Assembly: GCA_963847615.1 (NCBI GenBank)
Contig: CAWKAN010000020.1
Location: 248,001-312,000, forward strand
Reading direction: 5' to 3'
DNA: 64,000 nt
From: Palsa-883 sp963847615
GTDB lineage: Bacteria; Pseudomonadota; Alphaproteobacteria; Acetobacterales; Acetobacteraceae
Shown here: in pieces, positions 16,474 to 25,314 of the stretch
Layout: each line of letters opens with the position of its first letter
Numbering within the stretch: the first letter of the stretch is position 1
Notes under the pieces: model-generated
Databases searched by the model: none
What the model saw: the letters and a program-made list of their open reading frames with translations, nothing else
What the model was told of the DNA's origin: nothing
Translations under genes and position numbers: made by a program

Positions 16474-18147
16474 ATGAAGCTCTACGAGGCGATCGCCGGC
16501 GCGCTGGTGGCCGAAGGGGTCGATACGCTGTTCGGCCTGATGGGCGACGGCAACATGTCGCTGTGGGGAGCGACGGGCGCGCAGGGCAAGATCAACATCA
16601 TCGCCTCGCGCAACGAGGCCGCGGCGGTGGCGATGGCGGACGGCTATGCCAAGACCACCGGGCGGATCGGCGTCGCCACCGTCACCTGCGGGCCCGGGCT
16701 GACCCAGGTCGGCACCTCGCTGGTGGTCGCCGCGCGCGGTCATTCCCCCGTCGTGCTGATCGTCGGCGAGATCCCGCCGGGCGCGAAGAACAGCCTGCAA
16801 TCGATGGACCAGCGCAAGTTCGTCGAGGCCTGCGGCGCGCGGTTCCACAGCATCACCAGCGTCAACAATGCCGCCGACGAGATCGCCGAGGCGTTCTATG
16901 CCGCGCGCGTGCACCGCGGCCCGGTCGTGCTCAACCTGCCGATCGACCTGCAGGAGAAAAGCTTCGACTGGGACTGGGACTACCGCCCCTCCCACCGCGT
17001 GCTGCCGGCGCTGCTCGAAGCGCCGAGCGAGGCCGCGCTGGCCCCGGTGGCGGACCAGCTCGCCGCGGCCGAACGCCCGGTGATCATCGCCGGGCGCGGC
17101 GCGCGGGCGGCGAAGGCGGCCATCGTGCAACTGGCCGAGCGCACCGGCGCGCTGCTGGCGACGTCGTTGCAGGCCAAGGGCCTGTTCAGCGGCGAGGACT
17201 TCGACATCGGCATCTCCGGCGCCTTCGCCTCCCGCCCCGGCGAGGAACTGCTGGCGGCGGCCGACTTCGTCCTCGCGGTGGGCGCCGAGCTTGGCTACTA
17301 CACCAGCGAGGGCGGCCTGATGTTCCCGCAGGCCGAGGTGGCACGCATCGACATCCGCCCATATCCCGAAACGATCGGCGTGCTGCCGGGCCTGTATGTG
17401 CGCGGCGACGCGATGCAGGCGGTGGCGGCGCTGAACGCGATGCTGGAAGCGCGCCAGGTGCGCCGGCAGGGCTTCCGCACCGCCGCAACGAAATCCGTGC
17501 TGGCCGCGCCGGCCCATCGCTTCCCCGCGCCGACCGACGGGCTGGACCCGCGCCTGCTGGCGCGGGAATTGTCCAACGCGCTGCCGAAGCGCGCGCTACT
17601 GACCTGCGGCGGCGGGCATTTCTTCTCTTTTCCAGCGATGTACACCGCGCTGCCGGCCGGGGCGGAGCTGCAATTCTCCTATCATTTCGGTGCCGTCGGC
17701 CAGGGGCTGCCGGTGGCGATCGGCGTCGGCGCCGGCAACCCGGGACGCCCGCACGTCGCGATCGAGGGCGACGGCAGCCTGATGATGAATTTGCAGGAGC
17801 TGGACACCGTCGTCCGCTACAACATGCAGTTGGTGCTGCTGGTGTGGAACGACGGCGGCTTCGGCGCCGAGGTGCACAAGCTGCGGGTCAAGGGGCTCGA
17901 TCCGGCCCTGGCACAATGGACCTCGCCCGACTTCGCCGCGATCGCCAGATCCTTCGGCGGCGACGGCGTGCGGCTGACGCAGGAGGCCGACCTGGGCGCG
18001 GCGATCGAACAGGGCCTGCGGCAAGGCGGGCTGTTCGTGATCGACGCGCGGGTTTCGCCGACCACGGTCAGCGACCCCTACGGCAAGGTGCATTACGGGC
18101 TGGAGAACCACGCGCCGCGCCTGGCGCCGCACGCCACGGTCGGCTGA
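16474..18147 (+). CDS. ThDP-dependent enzyme, acetolactate synthase/decarboxylase-like
   Basis: 557 aa with the three domains of the pyruvate-oxidase/acetolactate-synthase superfamily. The N-terminal Pyr domain holds the ThDP-activating Glu48 in SRNEAAAVAMADGYA. The middle nucleotide-fold domain (VIIAGRGARAAKAAIVQLAE) is followed by the C-terminal PP domain with the GDGSLMMN...LVWNDGGFG diphosphate/Mg motif at about residues 432-465. The substrate is a 2-keto acid or similar; the FAD-binding positions are not decisive from sequence alone. Only 2 nt separate it from the CoxG-like gene, and six further catabolic genes follow on the same strand. The precise reaction (benzoylformate-, oxalyl-CoA- or acetolactate-type) is open. 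Confidence 0.82.
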   Translation: MKLYEAIAGALVAEGVDTLFGLMGDGNMSLWGATGAQGKINIIASRNEAAAVAMADGYAKTTGRIGVATVTCGPGLTQVGTSLVVAARGHSPVVLIVGEIPPGAKNSLQSMDQRKFVEACGARFHSITSVNNAADEIAEAFYAARVHRGPVVLNLPIDLQEKSFDWDWDYRPSHRVLPALLEAPSEAALAPVADQLAAAERPVIIAGRGARAAKAAIVQLAERTGALLATSLQAKGLFSGEDFDIGISGAFASRPGEELLAAADFVLAVGAELGYYTSEGGLMFPQAEVARIDIRPYPETIGVLPGLYVRGDAMQAVAALNAMLEARQVRRQGFRTAATKSVLAAPAHRFPAPTDGLDPRLLARELSNALPKRALLTCGGGHFFSFPAMYTALPAGAELQFSYHFGAVGQGLPVAIGVGAGNPGRPHVAIEGDGSLMMNLQELDTVVRYNMQLVLLVWNDGGFGAEVHKLRVKGLDPALAQWTSPDFAAIARSFGGDGVRLTQEADLGAAIEQGLRQGGLFVIDARVSPTTVSDPYGKVHYGLENHAPRLAPHATVG

Positions 18148-18149
18148 AC

Positions 18150-18845
18150 ATGCATTTCGCCGGCGAGTTCCGCGTGCCCGGCACGCCCGATGCGGTGATG
18201 CGCCACTTCACCGACGTGGAGCGCATGGCGCGCTGCATGCCCGGCGCGGCGATCGAGGGGCGCGGCGAGGACGGCAGCTACCTCGGCGTGATGGTGGTGG
18301 CGTTCGGGCCGAAGAAGGTCAACTTCCGCGGCCGGGTGACGCACGTGCCCGATGCCGCGGCGCACACCGGCACGCTGAGCGGGCACGGCGCCGCGGACAT
18401 GCGCGCGGCTCGGATCGGCGTGAAGGTCACCTACACGGTGCGGGCGGACCAAGCGGCGGCCACGCCGACCGCCGTCGTGGCGCTGGTCTCCGATGCCGAG
18501 CTGACCGGGGTGCTGGCGGATTTCGCCCGCACCGGCGGCATTCCAGTGGCGAACGCGCTGATGGCGGGCTTTGCCAAACGGATGGCGGAAGAATTCGCTG
18601 ACGCAACGCCCCCGGCGACCGCGGCGACGCTGACCCAGGGCGTGGCGGCCCAGGTTGCGACCGGCCAGGGGGCGATGGCCCAGCCCGCGACGGTAACGGA
18701 AAGCCGGGCCACGACGGCAGCCGATGTGGTGCCGCTCGCCGCGCATGGCCTGCTGTGGCAGGTCGTCAAGGCGAAGCTGTTGCAGCTTGCGCGCTGGCTG
18801 CGGCTGGCGTCGCGGCAAGCCGGGAACCAGGAGAAGCGCGGATGA
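18150..18845 (+). CDS. CoxG-like SRPBCC domain protein
   Basis: 231 aa. Residues 1-145 match carbon monoxide dehydrogenase subunit G (START/SRPBCC fold): MHFAGEFRVPGTPDAVMRHF, MARCMPGAAIEG, GTLSGHGAADMRAARI. Then comes an Ala/Thr-rich linker and a C-terminal amphipathic stretch (LLWQVVKAKLLQLARWLRLA) that could hold it at the membrane. CoxG normally anchors CO dehydrogenase in the coxMSL cluster; no molybdenum hydroxylase genes lie nearby, so here it must serve something else. It starts 2 nt after the ThDP gene and ends in an ATGA overlap with the serine hydrolase. Confidence 0.8.
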   Translation: MHFAGEFRVPGTPDAVMRHFTDVERMARCMPGAAIEGRGEDGSYLGVMVVAFGPKKVNFRGRVTHVPDAAAHTGTLSGHGAADMRAARIGVKVTYTVRADQAAATPTAVVALVSDAELTGVLADFARTGGIPVANALMAGFAKRMAEEFADATPPATAATLTQGVAAQVATGQGAMAQPATVTESRATTAADVVPLAAHGLLWQVVKAKLLQLARWLRLASRQAGNQEKRG

Positions 18846-19996
18846 CTTTGACGCAGGCTGCCGACCGGCTGCTGACCGAGGCGACGGCATCGCGCGCGCT
18901 CCCCGGCGTGGTGGCGATGGCAACCACCGCGGACGGAACGATCTACCAGGGCGCGTTCGGCCGGGCGAGCCTGGCCGAGGACCGGCCGATGGCGTTGGAC
19001 ACGGTGTTCCACATCGCCTCGATGACCAAGGCGATCGCCGGTGCCGCGGCGATGCAACTGGTCGAACAGGGACGCCTCGCGCTCGACCAGCCGGCGGGCG
19101 AGATCATCGGCCAGCTTGGCGCGCCGCTGGTGCTGGACGGGTTCGACGCCGCCGGCGCGCCGCAACTGCGCCCGGCGCGCGGCACCATCACGCTGCGCAG
19201 GCTGCTGACCCACACGGCCGGCTATGCCTATGACATGTGGAACGCGGAGCTGGCCCGCTTCTACCAGGTCACCGGCCTGCCGGCGGCGCGCACCGGGCGG
19301 CTGCAGGCGCTGACCGCGCCGCTCGCGTCGGACCCCGGCACGCGCTGGGAATACGGCATCAACATCGACTGGGTCGGGCGGATTATCGAGGCAATCAGCG
19401 GGCAGAACCTGAACGACTATCTGCGCAGCCAGATCTTCGATCCGCTCGGGATGCGCGAGTCCGGCTTCCTGCTGCGCCCCGACCAGGAGGCACGTCGGGT
19501 GCCGACCCACGTGCGCGGTGCCGATGGCGCCCTGACGCCGCAGCCGATCGATCCGCCGCGCGTGCCGGAATTCTTCAACGGCGGCGGCGGGCTGCAGTCC
19601 ACCGCGGGCGATTACCTGAGCTTCGTGCGGGCCATCCTGAACGGCGGCGCGGGCATCCTGAAGCCCGAGACCGTTGCGCTGATGGGGCAGAATCACATCG
19701 GCGCGCTGAACGTGCAACCGATGCTAACTCAGAACCGTTCCCTGTCGAACGACGTCAACCTGTTCCCCGGCATGGCGGTGAAGTGGGGCCTGACCTTCTT
19801 GATCAATACCCAGGACGTGCCGGGGCGCCGCAGCGCCGGCAGCCTGGCCTGGGCGGGGCTGCGCAACACCTATTACTGGATCGATCCGAAAAAACAGGTC
19901 GGCGGCGTCTTCATGACCCAGGTGCTGCCCTTCGCCGACCCGACGGTGCTGCGCTGCTTTGCCGACTTCGAACGCGCGGTCTATGCGGCGTTGTGA
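18842..19996 (+). CDS. Serine hydrolase, beta-lactamase class C/esterase family
   Basis: 384 aa. The catalytic SxxK motif is SMTK in FHIASMTKAIAGAA (residue ~60), with the second motif YGIN (Tyr-x-Asn) in RWEYGINIDWVGR. LLTHTAGYAYD and FFNGGGGLQSTAGDYLSF are typical of the family VIII carboxylesterase/class C beta-lactamase fold. There is no signal peptide, so it acts in the cytoplasm, favouring an esterase or lactone/amide hydrolase role over antibiotic resistance. Its ATG overlaps the CoxG-like stop, placing it in the same operon. Confidence 0.85.
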   Translation: MTLTQAADRLLTEATASRALPGVVAMATTADGTIYQGAFGRASLAEDRPMALDTVFHIASMTKAIAGAAAMQLVEQGRLALDQPAGEIIGQLGAPLVLDGFDAAGAPQLRPARGTITLRRLLTHTAGYAYDMWNAELARFYQVTGLPAARTGRLQALTAPLASDPGTRWEYGINIDWVGRIIEAISGQNLNDYLRSQIFDPLGMRESGFLLRPDQEARRVPTHVRGADGALTPQPIDPPRVPEFFNGGGGLQSTAGDYLSFVRAILNGGAGILKPETVALMGQNHIGALNVQPMLTQNRSLSNDVNLFPGMAVKWGLTFLINTQDVPGRRSAGSLAWAGLRNTYYWIDPKKQVGGVFMTQVLPFADPTVLRCFADFERAVYAAL

Positions 19997-20015
19997 CCCA
20001 GGGCGATCGGGCGAG

Positions 20016-20075
20016 CGAAGCAACGTCGAGGCTCCGCCCCGAACCCCGCCAGGGGGCTTGGCCCCGGACTTGCGG
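20016..20075. repeat. Remnant of the multi-hairpin element
   Basis: CGAAGCAACGTCGAGGCTCC followed by GCCCCGAACCCCGCCAGGGGGC matches the left end of the split copy at 35895. The copy stops after the first small hairpin and part of the second. The central hairpin is missing. Confidence 0.6.
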
Positions 20076-20100
20076 CCAGGAAACCTAGAGAGGAAACGCC

Positions 20101-20520
20101 ATGCCAACGGCCTCTGACGACAAGGACGCGATCCGCGAGCTGCTGCACCGCTACTGCTTCACCATGGACCGGCACCAATTTGCCGACCTCGGCGCGCTGT
20201 TTGTCGCCGATGGGGATTGGATCGCCCCCTATGCGCGCGCCACCGGACCCGACGCAATCGCGACGCTGATGCGGCGCAACGTGCCGGTGACGCCGGGACG
20301 GATGCACTTCACCATGAACAGCGTCATCGCGCTGGATGGCGACCGGGCCGAGGCGGAGTCGAACTACCTGGTGGTGCTGCAGAGCGGCGGTGGGCTGGTG
20401 CCCTCGGTCTGCGGCATCTATGTCGATGCGCTGGCCCGCACGCCGGACGGTTGGCGTTTCCGGCGGCGCGAGCTGATCCACCACATCAAGGGCGAGATGG
20501 GTCTGAACATCCCGGTCTGA
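20101..20520 (+). CDS. NTF2-like/SnoaL-like protein
   Basis: 139 aa, ATG after AGAGGAAACGCC. Opens with KDAIRELLHRYCFTMDRHQF and LGALFVADGDWIAPY, the N-terminal helices of SnoaL-like (PF13577) cone-shaped NTF2 folds, and ends with GWRFRRRELIHHIKGEMG. Members include isomerases, dehydratases and ring hydroxylation accessory subunits; the active-site pocket residues cannot be assigned here. It lies within the catabolic run between the serine hydrolase and the CoA-transferase. Confidence 0.8.
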   Translation: MPTASDDKDAIRELLHRYCFTMDRHQFADLGALFVADGDWIAPYARATGPDAIATLMRRNVPVTPGRMHFTMNSVIALDGDRAEAESNYLVVLQSGGGLVPSVCGIYVDALARTPDGWRFRRRELIHHIKGEMGLNIPV

Positions 20521-20586
20521 ACCGGGGAGCTGAACACCGGGCCTGAACACCGGGCCGGGCAACGCTTGCGAACGAGGGAACCGACG

Positions 20587-21780
20587 GTGAGGAAAGTGTT
20601 GGACGGCGTGCGCGTGATCGATCTCAGCCGGGTGCTGGCGGGGCCGTATTGCGCGCAGATGCTGGCGGATTTCGGCGCCGACGTGATCAAGGTGGAAAGC
20701 CCCGAGGGCGACGAGAACCGCACCTGGCTGCCGGTCATGCCGAGCGGGCAAAGCTGCAACTTCGCCTCGGTCAATCGCGGCAAGCGCAGCATCACGTTGA
20801 ACCTGAAGGTCCCGGCGGCCCGCGAGGTGATCCTGCGGCTGGTGCGCCAGGCCGACGTCCTGTTGCACAGTTTCCTGCCGCAGACCGCGGAACGGCTCGG
20901 CATCACGTTCGACGCGCTGCACGCGATCAATCCGCGGCTGATCTTCTGCTCGATCTCCGGCTACGGCGCCGAGGGTGAGCTGGCCGACAAACGCGGCTAC
21001 GACCTGATGGTGCAGGCGTTCACCGGCGTGATGTCGGCGACCGGCATCGTCGATGGCCCGCCGATCCGCTGCGGCGTGTCGTTCATCGACATGTCAACCG
21101 GCATTGCCACCTATGGCGGCATCGTCACCGCGCTGCTGGCGCGCGAGCGGACCGGGCAGGGCACCTGGGTGCGCGGGTCGCTGCTGGAGACCTCGGTGGC
21201 GCTGCTCGGCTATCACGCGGTCGCCTGGATGCAGGCGGGGATTCTGCCGCAGCCGCAGGGCTCGGGAAGCTGGCACCTGGTGCCCTACCAGGCGTTTCGT
21301 TGCCAGGACGGATACATGCTGGCCGGCGCGCCGAACGATGCGGCCTGGACACGATTCTGCGAGGCGCTGGAGTGGCCCGAGCTGGCACAGGATGCGCGCT
21401 TCGCCGGCAACGCGGCGCGGGTGGCGCAGCGCGCGGTGCTGGCGCCGCTGCTGGAGCAGCGCTTCCTGCGCCATCCGGTGGCGTACTGGGTAGCGCGGTT
21501 CGAGGCCAGCACGGTGGCCTGTTCAGCGTTGCAGACCTTGGACCAAGTGATGACCCATCCTCAGGTTTTGGCCAACCACATGGTCGTGCAGGCAGCGGAC
21601 CGCGACGGCGTGGCGCAGGATCTGGTGGGAACGCCGTTCAAGCTGGGTGACGGCGGCGGCACCGCGGCGGGCGCGCCACCGATGCTGGGCGCGGACACCG
21701 AAACGGTGCTGGCGGACGTCCTGGGGTTCGCGCCGGCGGAGATCGCGTCCATGCGTGCGGCGGGCAGCTTCGCCGCCTAG
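20587..21780 (+). CDS. Family III CoA-transferase (CaiB/BaiF)
   Basis: About 397 aa from GTG at 20587, chosen because GAGGGA lies 7-8 nt upstream; a TTG at 20566 is the longer alternative. Signatures are the N-terminal VIDLSRVLAGPYCAQMLADF, ADVIKVESPEGDENRTW and VNRGKRSITLNLK. The catalytic Asp lies in RGYDLMVQAFTGVMSATG. C-terminal AGAPNDAAWTRFCEAL also fits. It transfers CoA from an acyl-CoA donor to a carboxylic acid. Followed by enoyl-CoA hydratase, SDR and PrpD-like genes, it probably activates the pathway acid for beta-oxidation-like steps. The gene's stop codon is also the first triplet of a 189 bp palindrome. Confidence 0.9.
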   Translation: MRKVLDGVRVIDLSRVLAGPYCAQMLADFGADVIKVESPEGDENRTWLPVMPSGQSCNFASVNRGKRSITLNLKVPAAREVILRLVRQADVLLHSFLPQTAERLGITFDALHAINPRLIFCSISGYGAEGELADKRGYDLMVQAFTGVMSATGIVDGPPIRCGVSFIDMSTGIATYGGIVTALLARERTGQGTWVRGSLLETSVALLGYHAVAWMQAGILPQPQGSGSWHLVPYQAFRCQDGYMLAGAPNDAAWTRFCEALEWPELAQDARFAGNAARVAQRAVLAPLLEQRFLRHPVAYWVARFEASTVACSALQTLDQVMTHPQVLANHMVVQAADRDGVAQDLVGTPFKLGDGGGTAAGAPPMLGADTETVLADVLGFAPAEIASMRAAGSFAA

Positions 21781-21966
21781 CCCGGACTTCTCACACTCTC
21801 GCGGGCGCTGGCTCGGTCCTTGCCGCGCCCCAATGGTACCATGGGCGGTTTTCGCGCCTTGCGAATACACCCTGTATTGGCGGCGGCGCGAAAACCGCCC
21901 ATGGGATTATTGGGCACGACAATGCCCTTCGCCATCATTCCGCGACAGTGCGAGAAATCCGGGCTA
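21778..21966. repeat. Long inverted repeat between CoA-transferase and enoyl-CoA hydratase
   Basis: Outer arms are TAGCCCGGACTTCTCACACT... and ...CAGTGCGAGAAATCCGGGCTA. The inner arms, CCATGGGCGGTTTTCGCGCC and its perfect 20 bp complement, enclose a ~23 nt loop. The left end is the upstream stop codon and the right end abuts the GGGG Shine-Dalgarno of the next gene. MITE-like or an intra-operon RNA structure. Confidence 0.75.
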
Positions 21967-21975
21967 GGGGGAAAC

Positions 21976-22776
21976 ATGGCTGACACCGACACGACAGATC
22001 TGGTCGAGTACGAGCGCCTCGATGCCATCGTGACGCTCACGCTCAACCGGGCGGCGAAGCTAAACGCGTTCAGCGACGAGCTGGTGGGCGCGCTGGCCGC
22101 GGCGCTGCGCCGTTTCGACCTCGACACCGACGCGCAGGTGGCGATCATTCGCGGCCAGGGCAGGGCGTTTTCCTCCGGTGCCGACGTGCACCAGCGCCAG
22201 TTGCGCACGCGCGCGGCGTTCGAGGCGCTGGGCGGCCCGCAGGGCTGGGGCACCAACTCCTTCGACCTGCTGACGCGCGCGGTGAACTGGAAGCCGGTGA
22301 TCGCCGCGGCGCACGGCTACGTCATGGGCCTCGCGGTCGGCATCGTGTTCGACTGCGACCTGATCGTGGCGGAGGCCAACACGAAGTTCCAGATCACCGA
22401 GACGGGCAGGGGGCTCGGCAGCGCGAAATACTGGGCCAGCCTGGCGCAGCGCGGCGGCGGCGCGTTCGCCAACGAGGTGGCGTTGACCGGGCGGTTCTTC
22501 ACCGCCGAAGAAGCCGCCGCGCACAATCTGATCAACCGCGTGGCGCCGGAGGGGATGCACCTGCCGGTGGCGATGGAACTGGCGCGCGAGGTGGCGGCCA
22601 ATCCACCGCTGAGCGTGCGCTCCACCGTGCGGGTGCGGCGGTGGTACATGGCGCAGCACGCGCGCGAGGTGATCAACATGACCGCGGGCGAGAAACTGTA
22701 TTTGACCGAGGATTTCCAGGAGGCAGCCCGCGCCTTCGCGGAAAAGCGCAAGCCCGGCGCGTTCAAGGGGCGCTAG
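21976..22776 (+). CDS. Enoyl-CoA hydratase/isomerase family
   Basis: 266 aa crotonase-fold protein. The ATG at 21976 follows AGGGGGAAAC directly after the palindrome. Features are VTLTLNRAAKLNAFSDELVG, the first oxyanion-hole segment GRAFSSGADVHQR, and the second, AAHGYVMGLAVGIVFDCDLI. A C-terminal DFQEAARAFAEKRKPGAFKG closes it. The first catalytic Glu position of classical hydratases is not evident, and the second falls near ITETGRGLG. Hydration or isomerisation of an enoyl-CoA made after the CoA-transferase step is the natural role. Confidence 0.87.
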   Translation: MADTDTTDLVEYERLDAIVTLTLNRAAKLNAFSDELVGALAAALRRFDLDTDAQVAIIRGQGRAFSSGADVHQRQLRTRAAFEALGGPQGWGTNSFDLLTRAVNWKPVIAAAHGYVMGLAVGIVFDCDLIVAEANTKFQITETGRGLGSAKYWASLAQRGGGAFANEVALTGRFFTAEEAAAHNLINRVAPEGMHLPVAMELAREVAANPPLSVRSTVRVRRWYMAQHAREVINMTAGEKLYLTEDFQEAARAFAEKRKPGAFKGR

Positions 22777-22912
22777 CACGGGCCGCTCGCCCATCGCGGG
22801 CGGGCGCCAGGGCCCAGTTCTGTCACGGGCGGCATCACGCCGGCTCATCCCAAGGTGGCAATCAGCGGGCAATCCGTGCAAACTGCCGGCAAATACCAAC
22901 AGGGGAAGCGGG

Positions 22913-23698
22913 ATGGATCTGGGTCTGCGGGGCAAGGCGGCGCTGGTCACCGGCGCCAGCCGCGGTTTGGGCGAGGCGATCGCGTACGAACTCGCCAATG
23001 AGGGCGTGCAGGTCTGCCTGGCCGCGCGCGATGCCGCGAAGCTGGCCGAGGTGGCGGCGTCCATCACGTCCCGCGCGCAGGCACGCTGCGTGACATTTGC
23101 GGGAGACCTGCGTGAAAACGCAACGATCCAGCGCGCGGTTTCCCACGCCGTCACCGCGTTCGGCCGGCTCGACATCCTGGTGAACAACGCCGGCGCCACC
23201 AAGCGCGGCGACTTCTTCGCATTGACCGAGGAGGACTGGCAGGACGGCTATGCGCTGAAATTCCACGGCTACGTGCGCGCCACCCGCGCCGCCTGGCCGC
23301 ATCTGAAGGCGGTCGGCGGCACGGTGATCAACATCGTCGGCATCGGCGCCCGCGCCGGCACCGACGAGTTCACCATCGGCGGCTCGGTCAATGCCGCGCT
23401 GCTGCACTTCACCAAGGCGATGGCGCATCTCGGCATTCGCGAGGGCGTGCGGGTGAATGCCATCAACCCCGGTCATATCGAAACCGAACGACTGACCCGC
23501 AATGTCGCGCGCCTGGCGCAGGCGCGGGGCAGCACGGCGGAGGCGGCCCGCGCCAGCCTGCTGGCGGCCTGCGGCACGACGCGGTTTGGCCGGCCGGACG
23601 AGATCGCCGCCGCCGTGGCGTTCCTGGCCTCGGACCGGGCGGGCTTCGTGCAGGGGGCGCTGGTCGATATCGACGGCGGCGAGAACCGGGCGCTGTGA
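22913..23698 (+). CDS. Atypical SDR lacking the canonical YxxxK pair
   Basis: 261 aa. The Rossmann motif TGASRGLG is near residue 14, NNAGATKRGDFF follows, and INPGHIETERLTRN and DIDGGENRAL lie downstream. Where classical SDRs have Tyr-xxx-Lys, this protein reads DEFTIGGSVNAALLHFTKAM. Neither a Tyr nor the Lys four residues later is present. The cofactor fold is therefore retained while the usual proton relay is not. It may use a different chemistry, or act as a non-redox binding subunit. It sits in the catabolic run between enoyl-CoA hydratase and MmgE/PrpD. Confidence 0.8.
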   Translation: MDLGLRGKAALVTGASRGLGEAIAYELANEGVQVCLAARDAAKLAEVAASITSRAQARCVTFAGDLRENATIQRAVSHAVTAFGRLDILVNNAGATKRGDFFALTEEDWQDGYALKFHGYVRATRAAWPHLKAVGGTVINIVGIGARAGTDEFTIGGSVNAALLHFTKAMAHLGIREGVRVNAINPGHIETERLTRNVARLAQARGSTAEAARASLLAACGTTRFGRPDEIAAAVAFLASDRAGFVQGALVDIDGGENRAL

Positions 23699-23727
23699 CG
23701 CCGGAGACATCACGGAAAGGCAACCAT

Positions 23728-25086
23728 ATGGCAACCGATCTCGCGTCCTCCGATGCCACCGGGCGCCTGGTGCGCTACGTCCTGGGCACCAAGCCGAAGG
23801 ACCTGCCGGCCGAAGTGCGCGAGGAGGCGCGGCGGGCCTTCCTGAACATACTGGGCTGCATGCTGGGCGGCGCGCGGCATGAAACGGTCGATGCGGCGGA
23901 TGCGGCGCTGGGGCCGTTCAGCGGCCCGCCCAAGGCGACGCTGATCGGGCGCGGCGGCAAGGCCGATCCGCTGCATGCCGCGCTGATCAACTGCCTGGCC
24001 TCCAGCGTGCATTCCTTCGACGACACGCACGCGCTGGCGATCGTGCATCCCTCCGGACCGGTCGCCGCCGCGGCGCTGGCGGTGGCGGAGCAGCAGCCGA
24101 TCAGCGGCGCGAATTTTCTCACCGCTTTCGTGCTAGGGATCGAAACGACGTGCCGCATCAGCATGGCGCTGTCGGTGGCGCCGGCGCGCAGCACCATCGC
24201 CTGGTCGCAGACCGGCATCGCCGGCGGCCTCGGCGCGGCCGTTGCTGCTGCGAAACTGCTGGGCCTGAACGAGGACGCGATGCGCCGCGCGATCGGCATC
24301 GCCGCGGCGCAGGCCGCCGGCATGCGGGTGATGCACGGCACGATGACCACGGCGCTGATGCCGGCGCAGGCGGCGCGCAGCGGGCTGGCCGCGGCGCTGC
24401 TGGCGGCCAACGGCTTCACCGCCTCGCCGGTCGGGCTGGAGGGGCGCTACGGCTATCTGAGCGTGTTCGCCGACGAGCCGCATCTGCCCTATCTGCTCGA
24501 CGATTTCGGCGACCGGTTCGAGCTGCTGCGCAACACCTACAAGCCGTACCCGTGCGGCATCGTGATCCACCCGATCCTGGATGCCTGCCTGCAGCTCAAG
24601 CGCGACCACACGCTGGACCATCGCGACATCGACCGGGTCGCGGTCAAGGCCTCGCCCTCGGCGATGGCGCTGACCGATCGGCGCAACGCGACCGACGAGT
24701 TCCAGACCCATGTCAGCCTGTACCACTGGGTGGCGGTGGCCTTCATTCGCGGCACCGCGCGGACCACCGACATGCTGACCGAGGTGGCGCTGGATCCGAC
24801 GATCGTTGCTTTCCAGCACCGGATTGTCGCGGTGCGCGACGAGGCGATCACGCCGGATGCGGCCGAGGTCGTGGTCTCGCTGCGCGACGGGCGCAAGCTG
24901 ACCGCGCGGATCGAGCATTGCATCGGCAGCGAATTGCAGCCGATGACCGATGGGCAGTTGGAGGAGAAGTTCCTCGACCTGGCGGAGATCAGCATCGGCG
25001 TGGACCGTGGCCGCAAGCTGATCGCGGCGTGCCGGGCGATCGAAACGGCCTCGGCGGTCGGGGCGATCGCGCGGGATGCCGGCTGA
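23728..25086 (+). CDS. MmgE/PrpD family protein
   Basis: 452 aa, ATG at 23728 after GGAAAGGCAACCAT. Matches the MmgE/PrpD superfamily along its length: EEARRAFLNILGCMLGGARH, CLASSVHSFDDTHALAIVHP (the helix with the active-site Asp/His cluster), GIAAAQAAGMRVMHGTMTTA, FELLRNTYKPYPCGIVIHP and DPTIVAFQHRIV. The family contains 2-methylcitrate dehydratase, cis-aconitate decarboxylase and iminodisuccinate epimerase, acting on tri- or dicarboxylates. As the last gene of the run it points to a branched dicarboxylic acid as pathway intermediate (inference). Confidence 0.88.
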   Translation: MATDLASSDATGRLVRYVLGTKPKDLPAEVREEARRAFLNILGCMLGGARHETVDAADAALGPFSGPPKATLIGRGGKADPLHAALINCLASSVHSFDDTHALAIVHPSGPVAAAALAVAEQQPISGANFLTAFVLGIETTCRISMALSVAPARSTIAWSQTGIAGGLGAAVAAAKLLGLNEDAMRRAIGIAAAQAAGMRVMHGTMTTALMPAQAARSGLAAALLAANGFTASPVGLEGRYGYLSVFADEPHLPYLLDDFGDRFELLRNTYKPYPCGIVIHPILDACLQLKRDHTLDHRDIDRVAVKASPSAMALTDRRNATDEFQTHVSLYHWVAVAFIRGTARTTDMLTEVALDPTIVAFQHRIVAVRDEAITPDAAEVVVSLRDGRKLTARIEHCIGSELQPMTDGQLEEKFLDLAEISIGVDRGRKLIAACRAIETASAVGAIARDAG

Positions 25087-25314
25087 GGCGGTGCGCGACG
25101 GCACGGTTCCGCTTCCGGCCGGTGCGGCAGCGGTTGCCCGGCGCATTGGCGTTCCGCCTGGCTCATGCGGGAAGGCATCGGGGGGCGGCGGCGGACCAAG
25201 CCGAGACTCGTGCCGGGTAGAGGAAGGACCGGATTCGCAACGTGATGGCCGGCCGGCCTGCGCCGGACATGAAGTTGCAGCGCCGATCCAGTCGCTGCTT
25301 GGTAGAAGTCCGAA

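Noticed and set aside
18842..19996. Antibiotic beta-lactamase
   Set aside because: No signal peptide and operon context is catabolic; esterase/family VIII hydrolase is more likely.
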